The notes below the pieces were generated by a model. It saw only the letters and a list, made by a program, of their open reading frames with translations, was not told where the DNA came from and made no database searches. Both the position numbers and the translations under genes were made by a program. Positions 11,696 through 23,193 of a stretch of 64,000 nucleotides of DNA are shown piece after piece (within the stretch, counting starts at the first letter, position 1; every line of letters begins with the position of its first letter). The DNA is from Clonostachys chloroleuca (taxonomy: Eukaryota > Ascomycota > Sordariomycetes > Hypocreales > Bionectriaceae), in NCBI GenBank assembly GCA_037952775.1, contig JBANAY010000001.1:5952001-6016000 (forward strand), written 5' to 3'.

Positions 11696-12861
11696 TTACC
11701 TTACCCAGTACTCTTCAAATCCCACTGCCTTGTGAACTTCATCTGCCGGGAGAATCATTGGGGGTGCTCCAATTGTCATACTGGCTTTGAGATTCTCCAG
11801 CGCCTCGTGGATGGCTTTCAACTTGGCGGCTACCAGCGTGAAAGGGTAGCAGACAGCACTGAATCCAATGAGGGCCAGCTCTTGCGCGGGGATATTCTCA
11901 GTCAAACCTCCTTCGATAACTATTTTGCAGTCAATTTCAGAGTTTTATTATTGGGAGAAGTTGAAGAGCGAAACCTACGATTGGCCATCATGGGTATATC
12001 CACCGATTCTAAACATTTCTTCATGGCCTCTTTGTCGGGAAGAGCTTCCACAAACACGGCATCAACGCCAAGCTCCTTGAATCGCTGCGCTCGGTACATG
12101 GCTTCTTCCCAGCCGAGAATAAGCGCGTCGGTCCGGCCTAGTATAAAAATATTCCGGCCTTCATTCCTGGCATCACATGCGGCCTTGATTCGCGCAAAGG
12201 CTTCTTCACGAGAAACAACGGACTTGCCTCTGGTGTGGCCACATCCTGTGGAAATCAGGGTTAGCATTTAACGCAAGTGAGGAGTTGATAGGGTGTGAAA
12301 ACCCTCAATGGGCAGTCTCTTCATACTTTTAGGCCACGTTTGGTCCTCAATCATGATCCCCGCTGCTCCAGCATGTGAAAACGATTGCACAGTCCTTCTG
12401 ACATTGAGAGGAGAACCGTACCCAGTATCGCCGTCAGCCATCACCGGGATAGAAACCTGCCGGACGCACTCCTGGATCTTATCACACATCTCTTGCATTG
12501 CAATATATCCCGTGTCTGGAATTCCATGTGTGCTCGCCACGGCGTATCCTGAAATAAATATCATCTGAAAGCCGGCTTGCTCGATCATTCGCGAGGATAA
12601 GCCATCGAACGCGCACGGTTGGGCTAGGATTTTGGATGGGTCGCCGTGGGCTTCGAGCCACATGGATCGGAGCCTGGATGTCGGCTCGAACGGAATCTTA
12701 CCACGGACATTAGGTAGGGTTAACGTGACCTTTTGGGAGATATTGGCCACGCTGCTGATCTCTTCTTGCTTGCTTGTCGTCAAGGGAAACGGATACGGGA
12801 CGCCTCTCGAGGTAGACAGCGACATGTCTAATATCTTTGGGGTACGAAGATCTAGCGGCAA
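11696..12861 (-). CDS. PEP mutase / isocitrate lyase family enzyme
   Basis: Three exons (12861-12327, 12245-11979, 11919-11696) give 341 residues with consistent phases. The barrel carries the family marks in order: AQPCAFDGLSSRMIEQAGF, SGYAVASTHG.PDTGY, the metal-site segment MADGDTGYGSP, the IEDQ strand followed by the loop signature KRCGH (formed across the first intron), and LGRTDA. Members cleave or rearrange C-C or P-C bonds of carboxylic acids: 2-methylisocitrate or dimethylmalate lyase, oxaloacetate hydrolase, phosphonomutase. The KRCGH cysteine favours a lyase-type member, but substrate cannot be assigned. A roughly 60-residue N-terminal extension precedes the barrel; it is basic and Ser/Thr-rich and could help mitochondrial targeting, though it is not a textbook presequence. 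No biosynthetic partners are adjacent. Confidence 0.85.
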
Positions 12862-13779
12862 TAAATTTGGAAATAGAGGGCTACTAGAGATTAATCACAA
12901 AATGGTATATGTTGAGGATGGTTCCCTAGTGAGGGGCAGATCATCAGTCATCAGATGGTTGGATCTTCGATTCGATCATAGCAAAGCCGCTCCGGTTCCG
13001 GAGGCAACCCCGCATATGACCGGCAAACTGAGGAATTCTAATGCGGCGGCATGAGGAAGAAAGAAGTATACAGCCACAGGACACTAGAAGTATGGGACTG
13101 GTGAATACAGCGTGGTTACCGGCGAGGATGCTGGGCGAACGCCGCCAAATGTTCTACCATGCTTAAAATTACCACTTCATGCGAGTCATGGGGAGCCCCG
13201 TCAAAAACAGGGCTGGCTCGGGACATTGTTATTGGCACCAGCGCGAGCTTCCCAAAGACCTGCCAAAAGGTGGCCTAATGCTGTCCGAGGGATGACTATA
13301 GTGTGACAAAGAACTAAGATTCTGTCCATATCAAATCACGAAACATAACTGATGAAGGGCTTACTGAAGTAGCAGAGCAACTGGTGCTGACCGTTCCAAC
13401 AGCTAAGAATAGCGGCATTGGCGATCACCAGGCGGACAATTGAGGAGCCTCGTGGAAGAGTCCCGACGAGACGGAATACCCTCGATATCCTTCTAAAACG
13501 GGGAACAATTATTCTTCGTCCCTTCTAAGGCATGGGTAGCTAGGCTAATTAAGTCCCCGTCAGCCATCGTGGCCTCCATTTAGCGACCATCGCACAGCCC
13601 CTGTTGAGAGGAACGAGGATCGCACGGCCACTCTGCCAAGCCAACAATGAAGTTGAAGCCATGTTCAAGGTCTAATATAAGATGGATCAACTTCTTCTCT
13701 ATTGATTCCTTATGGCAAACCGCTGTGGTTGCACTTCACACCTTTTCCTTTTTTGTCTTTACGAGTCATTTCCATCACG
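12862..13779. other. intergenic, divergent promoter region
   Basis: Separates the minus-strand lyase gene from the plus-strand membrane protein gene. A TATAAG at 13677-13682, about 100 bp before the ATG at 13780, is a candidate core promoter. No gene recognised. Confidence 0.45.
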
Positions 13780-14235
13780 ATGCTCTTTAGTACTATCTTC
13801 CTCCTGTCAATGGCAGGACTGCTTCCGCCCACCCATGCATTGGCCATTGCCCTGCCAATCACCATTGCAACCAGAGACCCTGAATCCGACCATCGTGGAT
13901 TCCCAAAGGCAGCCATTATTGGAATCGTCGTCTCTGTTATCGCAATCGGCGTCATTCTCACCGTCTTCCGCTTCGGTGCCATCATGTCTATGCGCAGAAA
14001 GCAGGACCTAAAATACGTGCAGCAAGTCAGGAGCACCAACGGCAGCCCGACCTTCGATTACGACCGGAACAAATACTCCTCTTCGCCTGCTGTGCCCTTA
14101 CTGGCAAGCAATCAAGTGCCTGCTGCAGGCTCAATGGCACCAGCTGCTCCGTCTTGGACAGGACCACAAGAGCCTCCTCCAGCATACACACCAATGATCA
14201 ACAACAATTCCTCAGCCGCGAACCCAGCTCCCTGA
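13780..14235 (+). CDS. small single-pass membrane protein with PPxY motif
   Basis: The ATG at 13780 (CATCACGATG) is preferred over an upstream in-frame ATG at 13702, because it places a signal peptide at the start (MLFSTIFLLSMAGLLPP...HALA). The 151-residue product has a short luminal part, one transmembrane helix at about residues 43-67 (AAIIGIVVSVIAIGVIL), a basic stop-transfer RRKQ and a Ser/Pro/Ala-rich cytosolic tail. The tail contains PPPAY near residue 133, a PPxY motif that binds WW domains of Rsp5/Nedd4-type ubiquitin ligases or adaptors. Topology (outside N-terminus, cytosolic tail) follows from the signal and basic flank. No enzymatic domain; I infer a membrane adaptor or sorted cargo. 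Single exon. Confidence 0.7.
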   Translation: MLFSTIFLLSMAGLLPPTHALAIALPITIATRDPESDHRGFPKAAIIGIVVSVIAIGVILTVFRFGAIMSMRRKQDLKYVQQVRSTNGSPTFDYDRNKYSSSPAVPLLASNQVPAAGSMAPAAPSWTGPQEPPPAYTPMINNNSSAANPAP

Positions 14236-15073
14236 AGTGAAAGGCCCATTTCCGACCAGCATGGCCGGCTGACAGGATTGGCTGGTGGCTGGCGGTTTCA
14301 TCATGCCCCTCTCCCCTAAAAATAGTTGCAATCTTTGGCAGCCCCCAAAATAGGACCCTGGAAGCCCGACACTAGCCAGGATTAGTTGTCTCCGAGCCTA
14401 GAGAGATGAGCTTAGAGAGATCTAAGCCCTCTGGGAAGTGGCCGTTGGCGCATCTTCAAGCGCCGTGCAAAGCAAGCTGCAGAAACCCCTGCTCAGCGCT
14501 TGATGAGCGCGCACTCAAAGCTCGCGCCAAGGTTGTGCGCGGATACTGGCTTGGAAGTCGCCGGTCAATTCGGGGCTTCTTAAGCAGCTTTCAGCGAGAC
14601 GCATCTCGTAAACGGCTCGCCCTTGGGTCTCACGTGTAGGCTGGAATTGCCAAAGGCAACACGCACGAACGCGTCGCAGGCAGAAGTAGTTGGAGAAGTT
14701 TAATTGGAAATGCTGTTCCAAGATGACGTCTTTTCAAAGCTACTTGTGCAGGTAGTTAGCAATATCTTGTCGATGGTGGCTCTTTATCTAGACATGTCCA
14801 ACCCCGGATAGCTTTTAAATGCTATAGTTGCCTTTTTTTCCCAAAAGAAGTACGCATCCGATGAGTGGGAAGGTTCAAATGGCGCCAAGTGCCTTCTTGC
14901 TTTAGCTATTGCATGTGAGATGCCATTGTCAAGTGGAACAAACGGGTAGATAGATATTTTGGGTATAAAGAGCGCGAAACCTGTCATGCTTGAATTTATG
15001 TTTGACTCTACTTCCCGACAACAGAGCACTAAAAATTTTGAGGATGATATGCTTGCTGGGGTTGACTGAATCA
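14236..15073. other. intergenic
   Basis: Contains the 3' regions of the two flanking genes, which point toward each other. Short frames at 14406-14639 and 14784-15074 show no coding evidence. Confidence 0.4.
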
Positions 15074-17735
15074 CTATTTCGAATTTTTGGAGAAGAATAC
15101 TTTGGCCGTGAGGCGCGCACGCCCAAGACGCCGACCCCGGCTTTGGACGAGATCAGCCAGTCTATCAAATCCCCTCCAGCGGGCCAAATGCATTGCCGTC
15201 TGCCCGTCAGCACTCCTACATGTTATATCAATCTTGGGATGCTTGAGGAGTCTCAACACTGTGGCCTCTCTACCGCGGTCAACGGCGAGATGAAGAGCCG
15301 TCCAACCATCCCGGTTGACGGTGTTTGGGTCAAGCTCCGCGCAGGCCATCAGCATATCAAGAATCGCCCCATGACCCCAATTTACTGCGACATGCAACGC
15401 CGTCCAGCCTTCAAAGTCCGGGGTATTGATGTGTTCACGACAGTGTTTGAGAAGTAGCGTGAGCACGTTCGGGTTCCTCCCCACGCCGCCCACCAAAGCG
15501 CAGTCCGAGATCTGTCGTCGCCCATTTTCAAGTTGATCCTTGGGTGTTGGATAAGCAGACTGACAACCTCGAGGTAGCCTTTTCTACAGGCGATGAACAA
15601 AGGTATTGGGCCAGGGCCGTCTGCCTGAACTAGGGTTGGCGTGTACGACCAGCTTGTGCTTTCAGCCGTTCTAATGTGAACCTCATCATGGTAAGATTCG
15701 CATGTGCCTGTTTGATTTACGTCAATGTTTGGGTGCTCTAGAAGAACCCGAACCATGTCGATCCGTCTGCTTTGGACTGCCATAATCAGCGGAGTCTGGC
15801 CTTCGTGATGCTCATTGGCATTTATATTTTCCCGGGACAGCAGTTGTCGCAGTCCATCCGTAGACCCGACTGAAACAGCATCTATGACAGGAACAAACGG
15901 GCGCTGTTCTAATTCACGCCGCAGGGGCAGTTCTGATACGATGAATGCATGTACTCCTGGTTGATTTGGGTCAACATCTTTTCGTTGGAGGAGCTCCCTC
16001 ACAACATGTGGCCAGTGACGGATGGCAAGTCTCAGAGGAGTGTGCCCGGAGTCGGGGTGTCCAGAGTTTGGATCCGTGTCAGGCCGCTCCAGAAGCATCC
16101 GGACGATGCTTTTCATGCCTAGCCTCGCCGCAGCCCCTAGCGGTGTGAAGGGAGTTTCATGGAGGTTTGGATTGAGATCTTGCCGCGTGAGGAGGAGCCT
16201 CACAATGGCTTCGTGCCCCTTATGCACAGCCCGCTCCAATGGCCTCCAGTCCCTTGATGGAATATTCGGGTCAATATCCTCTCGTTCCAGCAGCAATCTA
16301 ACAACCTCGATATGACACCTGAGCACTGCTAATGATAATGGGGTCGTATGCTTCTCCTGCGCTCGGAAGTTCGGATCAATGTCACTTCGTTGAAGAAGCA
16401 TCCGGACAACTGACGCACTTCCTAGGCCTGCCGCTGCACAAAGCAACGTCATATCTCGCTTGATGATGATATTAGGCTCTAGATGATAGCGATCCAAAAG
16501 CAGGCCGACAATTGATGCATGGTCTTGTTTAACGGCAAGCCAGAGTGGACAGAATCTGCTTCTTCCAAAATGCTGTTGGACGTCATCTCGAGCCGTCAAC
16601 ATGCGAACTATGGCTTCATTCCCATTTGCAACGGCGGCTGCCAAGGGCGTTCCCTCATTTATGATTGAGCAGTTTAGGTCAATTTGACGCCGCGTCCCAA
16701 TCGTTTTGAATCCGAGATGGCTGCCGAGCTCCCTCCAAGTTTGGTCCACTGCACTCATGCTACCGACCCATTGCAGCAGATCGCGAACCACCTCTTCATG
16801 ACCGTTCCTACAAGCAAGCAGCAAGGCTTTACTCGACGATTTCTTCGACTCTCGCATGGGAATAGTGTCCAGGAGATATTGAAGGGTTTCAATGTGGCCT
16901 TGCCGGCAAGCGACTTCAATGAGACTGCCGAACTGCCCACTAGTTTGGAGGCTGCCACCGTGCTTTGCCAGCAACTTGATAATATGGACATGATTGTTGT
17001 ATGCCGCGTTATACAAGGGTTTGCCAAACACAGAATGGCAGACATCGGGGTTTCCTCCGCTAGAAAGAAGCACCGTAACTCCCTCCTCGTCGCCTCGGAA
17101 TGAAGCGAGAGGTAATACCACGGTTGATTGAACAGCGGTGATCGTCTCTCCATCGATTTGGAACTCTCCCGCTCCTGTGAAGCTGAGGCCATGATGGAAT
17201 TCCCAAGCCTCTGGCCCCGGGAACATACTTAAATCCCCAACCAGGAGTTTGAGCACCCCGTCCGTGTCGTGAGAGGCGATAATGACCTCGCAAATGGTGT
17301 CCAACCACTCCCAGTCACCCCGGACACTTGAAGAAGCACAGTGTGTTTGAGAAGCCATAAAAGCGGCACATCGATAAAGATATTCAAAAAGGCTTCCCCG
17401 TGAGGAATACTCCATTTTCGCCTTGGTGAGCAGAAGCCAGCGAATGGTTTCAATTCTGTCTGGCCGGCGATCAAAACTTAGCATAGCAACTACCCCCAGC
17501 TTTCGGAGTGCGCATCGCGATACCACATGATGAAAGCTTCCTATGGTGAATTTTAGTCTTTTTCGCCATGTCAAAAGATGTGTTCAAGGATTGATGAGAA
17601 GATAGACTGACGACAGACAGTGCGGAGCTTCAGAACACCGGTTTTGGAGTCTATGCTCAAACCATTCCAATTAGACGGGATAAGTGGCTGAATTATTTGT
17701 GTTAATATTTCGAAGGGAAGGGACTCTAGAGACAT
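15074..17735 (-). CDS. F-box-like ankyrin-repeat protein, frame broken near 3' end
   Basis: A short first exon (17735-17612) encodes an F-box-like start, MSLESLPFEILTQIIQPLIP, and joins across a 71-bp intron to exon 2 from 17540 (CRSFHHVVSRCALRKLG). Exon 2 carries about a dozen ankyrin repeats with the TPL..A...GH..VVR.LL pattern, many with the variant DIDPN turn. At 15473-15482 the repeat RTALWWAAWGG leaves frame; the continuation NPNVLTLLLKH, then GWTALHVAVNWGH and GWTALHLAVDRGR, lies one base off. As read, the protein ends at 15382 with 760 residues and a nonsense tail. With one added base it would be 863 residues, ending at 15074. F-box-ankyrin proteins probably recruit targets to SCF ubiquitin ligases; that is family knowledge, not shown here. 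Confidence 0.8.
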
Positions 17736-18091
17736 CGTGGTAGCAGTCGAGGCTTGGGGTGCTCATAGCCTGTTTGATGAATAGTTGAGCCCGGCAGAGC
17801 AGTAGTGGGTTTCTTCCTGGTAACTCTCTTAGAATAAAAAGCCCAATAATAAGTGAAGGGTGATAATGGTTATTTTATGTCAAGGCAACAATGACTCATG
17901 CGATGTGACTGAAGGGCTGACTCATGCGTCATCTTCAATGCGTTCGCTATGCCTTGGCCGTCAGCATGTGCATTCGTTGGAATGGCTACGAAAGGCGATC
18001 TAGCGCTGACAATTCATTACTACCTAGATTGGCATTAAACGACCGTATAGATTACACGAGGAAATAACATATAATGCTGGCACCCACAGGA
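17736..18091. other. intergenic
   Basis: Promoter region of the minus-strand F-box-ankyrin gene and 3' region of the Clr5-ankyrin gene. Two TGACTCATGC-like sites, at about 17891 and 17920, are consensus bZIP (AP-1/Cpc1-like) cores. Confidence 0.4.
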
Positions 18092-21000
18092 TCAGGGCCT
18101 TATTGTCATTGAGAAATCAACCAAAGACGCTTCTGCCAGTTTGGCGACATATTCTGCGCAAGCTGGGAAGCCTCTTGCCCCTGCGAAACGCTGGGCCCTT
18201 GCTATCTCAGTAGCTGGGAATCCGCAGCCTCCTGTTGCGTCCCAGAGAACCTTGATGACATCCAAACGTCCGTTCTCTGCCGCATTCTCAAGGGCCGATC
18301 GCCCATTGGCATTAGAAGTTGGACCAAAAACATCAGCACCGACGGACAAAAGATACCGGACGATTCTTATGCTGCCAGACAAGCAAGCAAGCTGCAGAGC
18401 AGTACCTCCGTTTCGTATAGACGGCGGAGCGTTAACATCTGCACCTAATCTAAGTAGGAGCTGAACAATCGGCAGGCTTCTTCGCTGGCAGGCACTTTGT
18501 AGCGGTGTTCGCGTTATACCTCGCCGGGCTTCTTTGTTCACGTCAGCACCACTCTTCAAGAGCAGTTCTACCATGCCTTCATTTCCAGCTTCAATCGCTA
18601 TAAGTAGTGGGGTCTTTGGTGGCAAAAATTCATCAAGGCGATGTCTCAAATGCTGCGCTGCGTACACTCGCGCGATAGCGTTAGGATCAGCCCCAGATTC
18701 CAGCAGCCTGGTGGCATTTTCCAGATAGGTATTGCCATGGCGTTCGACAGCGCTGCCAAGTGGCGTACGCCCGTGCCTTTGGGACAAATGGTTGACATTC
18801 ATCTTAGCCTCAAGAAGCTCGTTAAGAAACGGGCATCCCTCCTTTTCTATCGCTGTAATTAATGGCTCAGCGCCGAAGTCTGAACGTCCAGCGGGATATG
18901 ACTGTCGGAAGGCTGTAAGGAGTGTTCTGAATAAAGATGTCTCATCTTGTTCGATGGCGAGACTAAGGGCCTGGGCGTTTGCTGGATCAGCGCCCTTCTG
19001 AAGTAAATGACGTGCCATTTCCTCGTTTCCGCTCTTCACTGCCGTGGACAAGGGCGATGTCCAGTAAATCACATTTGTTTCCCAACCTTTGTAATACTTG
19101 TAAGAAGCATCGGGATTAACACCAGCCGATAACAGCAGATCTACCAGGACGGCGTTTCCTGATCTGATAGCAGCGCACAGTCCTCGGGACCCTTGTTGCG
19201 GGAAGCTATAGTGGGCTTTTGCGTGAATCAGCTCTTCAACTATTTCCATGTCCCCCCATTCAATCGCAAGCTCTAGTGCGCATCTGTCAAATTCAGAGGG
19301 GAATTCTCGCTCAGAGCCCCCGGTGCCGTCGGAGGGAAATATGATGCCGCTGTCTAGAATCATTCGAACAAGTTCTCCATTTTCAGCTTCCAGGGCAAGC
19401 TCCAGTATCGTTGCGTGGGGTCTGGCGCCGTTATCTAGCAACAGCTGCACAATCAGGATGTGCTCTTTGCAAGTCGCAGCCTCCAACGCGTTCTCAAAAC
19501 CCGGGGTTGGATCAAGGTCACGGACAACATCCATGGCAAATAACCTCTCCAGAGCAGCCATATCCCCGACATCGGCGGCGGCTTCGGCTACAGAGTCAAG
19601 ATATCTTCTGTCCGATACAAAGCTCCATGCCCCTTGCTCTTCCACCAATTGTAGCATGGACGGATCCTGCAGCCGGATGGCCTCCCCCAGTGGTGTGAGG
19701 AATTCCCCTGGAGCGCTGTATCTACCTGTGTGAATCGTTTCAAATCTTTTACTGTAAACCTCGCTCACACATGCTCCGTGTTGGATGAGAAGGCTGGCGA
19801 TTCTACGATTGCCTTTCCTGATGGCCAGAGCGAGCGTATTGGCCCCCGGGACGGTGCGACTGAGGATAAGCTGGCAAAGTTCTAAATTTTTGCGATCTAC
19901 TGCCATATCGAGTGACTCTTGAAGATGATATTTAAAGTCTCCAGGTTCTTGACATGTTTTACTTCCGCATTGGCAGACGTGTCCTTCCCATAATTGGAGG
20001 AGTTTCTGTGTCACCCGTATGCCTAGATGATCGTCGAATTGGTCAATCAAATCCGGCAGATATGATAATAGCTGGACATGTTGATCGTCCGCAATGTTTC
20101 TGAGCATCGACGCTAGAATTCGAGAGTCGCTGCGCCAGTTCGCTAGACGCCAAAGGCAATTCGCCTCAACTTTGGCACCGGCGTCGATGAGCATTTGGAC
20201 AAGCGCAAAGGACGGTTCGATCTCGCCTTCCAAAATGACTCCATTCACACGTTGGACATTCAACGCCCACTCCAATGCGCCACGAATGCGATTCGGACCA
20301 CTTTCAAAAGTCTTATTTGGGTCTGCGCCGAGTTTTAATAGGACTTGAAGCAGATCAACGCTTCTTAATTTTGCCGCAAGCTCTGCTGGGGTGACAAACA
20401 TTCCGTCGCACTCGCACAATAGTTCATTTGGGTTGATCTGGATCCCTCTCTGCATCATGGTCCCAGCAATCACTCGAACAGCTTCCGCGTCTGCAGCCTC
20501 CACTGATGCTTTTAGTACATTCTCAGCGAAGGGCTTTGCAATAAGAGCCGGGGCATCCAAAAGAAGTTTACGCATCGTCGCATACACGCGCGGTTCACAT
20601 TTGAGCAGCTTCACCACCGAGGAAGCTGGAATCTCGGAGAGCCCGGTAAACCCATTGGCTATGGAGTATAGAATCGCACAGGGAAGACTGTTGGCACCAA
20701 AAGTTATTCCAAAAAGATCACTCTGTGATTCAATCTCTTGTACAAGCTCAACGAGGCGCTGCGAAACCGATTCAATAGTAGGCGGTCTCAATATCATATC
20801 CATTCTTGCTGGAGTTTCGTTCTTGCGTAGTACGGCCGCTGAGTAGCCCAACAGCCTTGCAGAAAAAGTTTGAGTTATTTGTTGGACCGAGCTCGCGCCA
20901 GTTCTTGTCGTATTTTCATTCAGAGTTATCGCGGGCATATTGAGAAGTAATTGAAGGAACGGTGGGAGCTCCCAAAATATCCATGGGATCTGATTATTGT

Positions 21001-21843
21001 TGGAAGGCTGCGTAATTGAGCGGTTGTCATTAAACTGTGACCCGATTATGTTGTCGACGGGTGCTTCCTGGGTATTGAACCATGAATCCACCATGGGAAC
21101 GGGAAATGCTCCGCTTGTTTCGGAACTGTTGAGGGTAGTTTGAACAAGCGTTCCGTTATCAAATCCTGTGACACTCTCTTGTGGCGATATGTCTTGCAAC
21201 ATAAGTTCATTGGATATGAGATCCAAATCTGGATTTAAGTCATGGCCTGGCATGTCTCCAGTGTGGTCCAACGGTGAGTACTGTGACCATTCTCTATTCG
21301 CTTCACGCGTCTCGATAGTTATATGGCGGTGGTCCGACATTGAAAGCCCTATGGTGTGTTAGATACACGCACCAAAGTCGCCAGAAAGACGCTTCTTACA
21401 TCCGGTTGGTGGCGGGACGAGACTGCCGTCGAATCTTGTCCTGGTATACCGACGGCCCCTCTCAAGCCTAGCCTTTTTCAGGGGTCTACCAGAGACTTTG
21501 ACTCGAACATCCATCTGTTGTTCCTTCAGCCAATGATATAAAGGCAGAACCAGGTTCCACTCCTCTCTGCTCAGGTTCTTTACCCAACCCCATTTCTTCA
21601 GTTGGGCTTCATACTGGCTATGGCTAATAAATGGATGTCAGCATATTTCCAGCGTCTGATATAGGCATGCAAGTTTTAGACTTACGTGGCATCAAAATTG
21701 TGCTCATCTTTCATCACTTGGGTCAAGTTTGGTCGGCCAATCTTGCTTTTCACAGGAAAACCCTGATCCATGTGCAAGCGTTTGATAATAGGCTTGTACT
21801 CTTCCCATCGCTCCTTCGGGATCTTCTGGAGATCAGTTGGCAT
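18092..21843 (-). CDS. Clr5-domain ankyrin-repeat protein
   Basis: Three exons (21843-21686, 21617-21400, 21348-18092) splice in frame to 1,210 residues. Exons 1-2 encode a Clr5 domain: IPKERWEEYKPIIKRLH, then DATQYEAQLKKWGW created across the first intron. The long third exon is Ser/Thr-rich at first, then carries more than ten ankyrin repeats over its second half, including TPLLIAIEAGNEGMVELLL and TALQLACLSGSIRIVRYLL. Clr5 is a small fungal domain, named from the fission yeast silencing factor and common at the N-terminus of ankyrin or TPR proteins. With only the last exon the protein would appear to be ankyrin alone. The neighbouring ankyrin gene is on the same strand, but its N-terminus differs (F-box-like), so the pair are not simple tandem copies. 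Function unknown; protein-protein scaffold inferred. Confidence 0.85.
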
Positions 21844-23193
21844 AGTAGGTGGTGGAAAATTTGGAATTGCAGGAAATCGTGATAGCAGATCGTTAGGCCA
21901 CTCAGCTGTGGCTGATGGGATAGTCGAGAGGTAACAACAGAGATAGAGAATTCTAACGGACACTTTGACAAGGAGAGAAATGATTCGATTTATACCTTCA
22001 TCTACCCACGTTGTGCCACCGAAGTCTGAGCTGTGTCATGCCTCCGCCCTCGAGTAAAAGATTTAGGTGCTAGATTTTGTCATACCCTGCAGGCCTCCCG
22101 ATTTTGTCGTCTTCCGGTTTTGCTAAGTCAACCCATGCTTGCCTGCGGTCGTATTCGTATGTCACCCCATATGCACGCTGACAGATTTTGTCAGTGTGCC
22201 CAGAGTCTAGGCCACATCAGAAAACGCCTCGCCAACGCCTCACGGGCATCACTGCCCAATGGATCAGTGAGGTGGCCATGATAGAGAGAGAATGATCGAC
22301 AATGCCAAGCCGAAAACGCACAGCTTTGCGTCACCGTGGCCCAACGCAATGTTCCGAGTAAATCGGTGTGTCTAACTGCCTTGGGGCTAAGGGCATTCTC
22401 GGCCAACTCGAGGAACTTATGATAGTGGGATTCTAAGATTTGCATTTTTGGGGGGGGGAATTGGCTGTTCATCGGTAGATGAGAGTCTTTATGAACCCCT
22501 TAGGTATAACGATTTCCCCTCCAGCGACGCGCATAATTGGCACAATCACTTCCCTTCGCACACTCAGGAGCTTCTGCCTTTCCCAATTGGCAGGTTACAT
22601 GTATCTCCGACCGGCTGCACTTACGTTAATAGTAATATATGCCTTTCGGCGATATCCGGAGTTTTTACTTAGCTGCGAGCCCGTTAGTAGACGTCGATGG
22701 CTTCGGTTCAGCGTCCCCTCTTGTAATTTACCACATCATTCGATAGTCCTTCAGTAACCATCCGCCATTCTTGGTTTGAAAAGACATCTGGGTCTTCGGC
22801 AGTGCAGCAATTACCATGTGGCCGCCGTGTTATCGCTGCCAAAATCACCACGAGAAAGTACAAATCCGTGATATCAAGCGATGTTTGAACACAAATCCAA
22901 CGTAAAAAGCAACAATTCATTTAATTTTAAAATAAAATCTTCCAGCCAGAAAAAAGGAAGGAAAAAACAACGACAAAAGCCAAGAGCCATGAGCAACCAG
23001 TAGAAGAACAAGTGGCAGAAAAAGGACAAAGGAAAAATACACTGAGCCAACCCATACCGAACACCAAAAAGAAGGCAAGTAAAAAGAAAACGACCCCCGA
23101 AACGATTTCCAGTCAAGTATCACTAAAATTTCCTTCCCAGTGCGACGATCCCCACCCTAAAGTGGTCATGGAAGTACACGCGCGCTTCAATTC
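21844..23193. other. intergenic
   Basis: No supported gene. Contains a nine-G run near 22448, a low-complexity purine-rich tract at about 22920-23110 that creates artificial open frames, and the 3' region of the basic secreted-protein gene. Confidence 0.45.

Noticed and set aside
11696..12861. PEP-mutase family gene as part of a phosphonate biosynthesis cluster
   Set aside because: No phosphonopyruvate decarboxylase or other phosphonate genes nearby, and KRCGH fits lyase-type members.
16022..16315. Plus-strand frames inside the ankyrin genes
   Set aside because: Mirror frames created by repeat codon usage; the ankyrin consensus is on the minus strand.
22917..23123. Hydrophobic minus-strand frames that look like membrane proteins
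   Set aside because: They are translations of a purine-rich low-complexity tract (Phe/Leu-rich on the reverse strand) with no supporting context.
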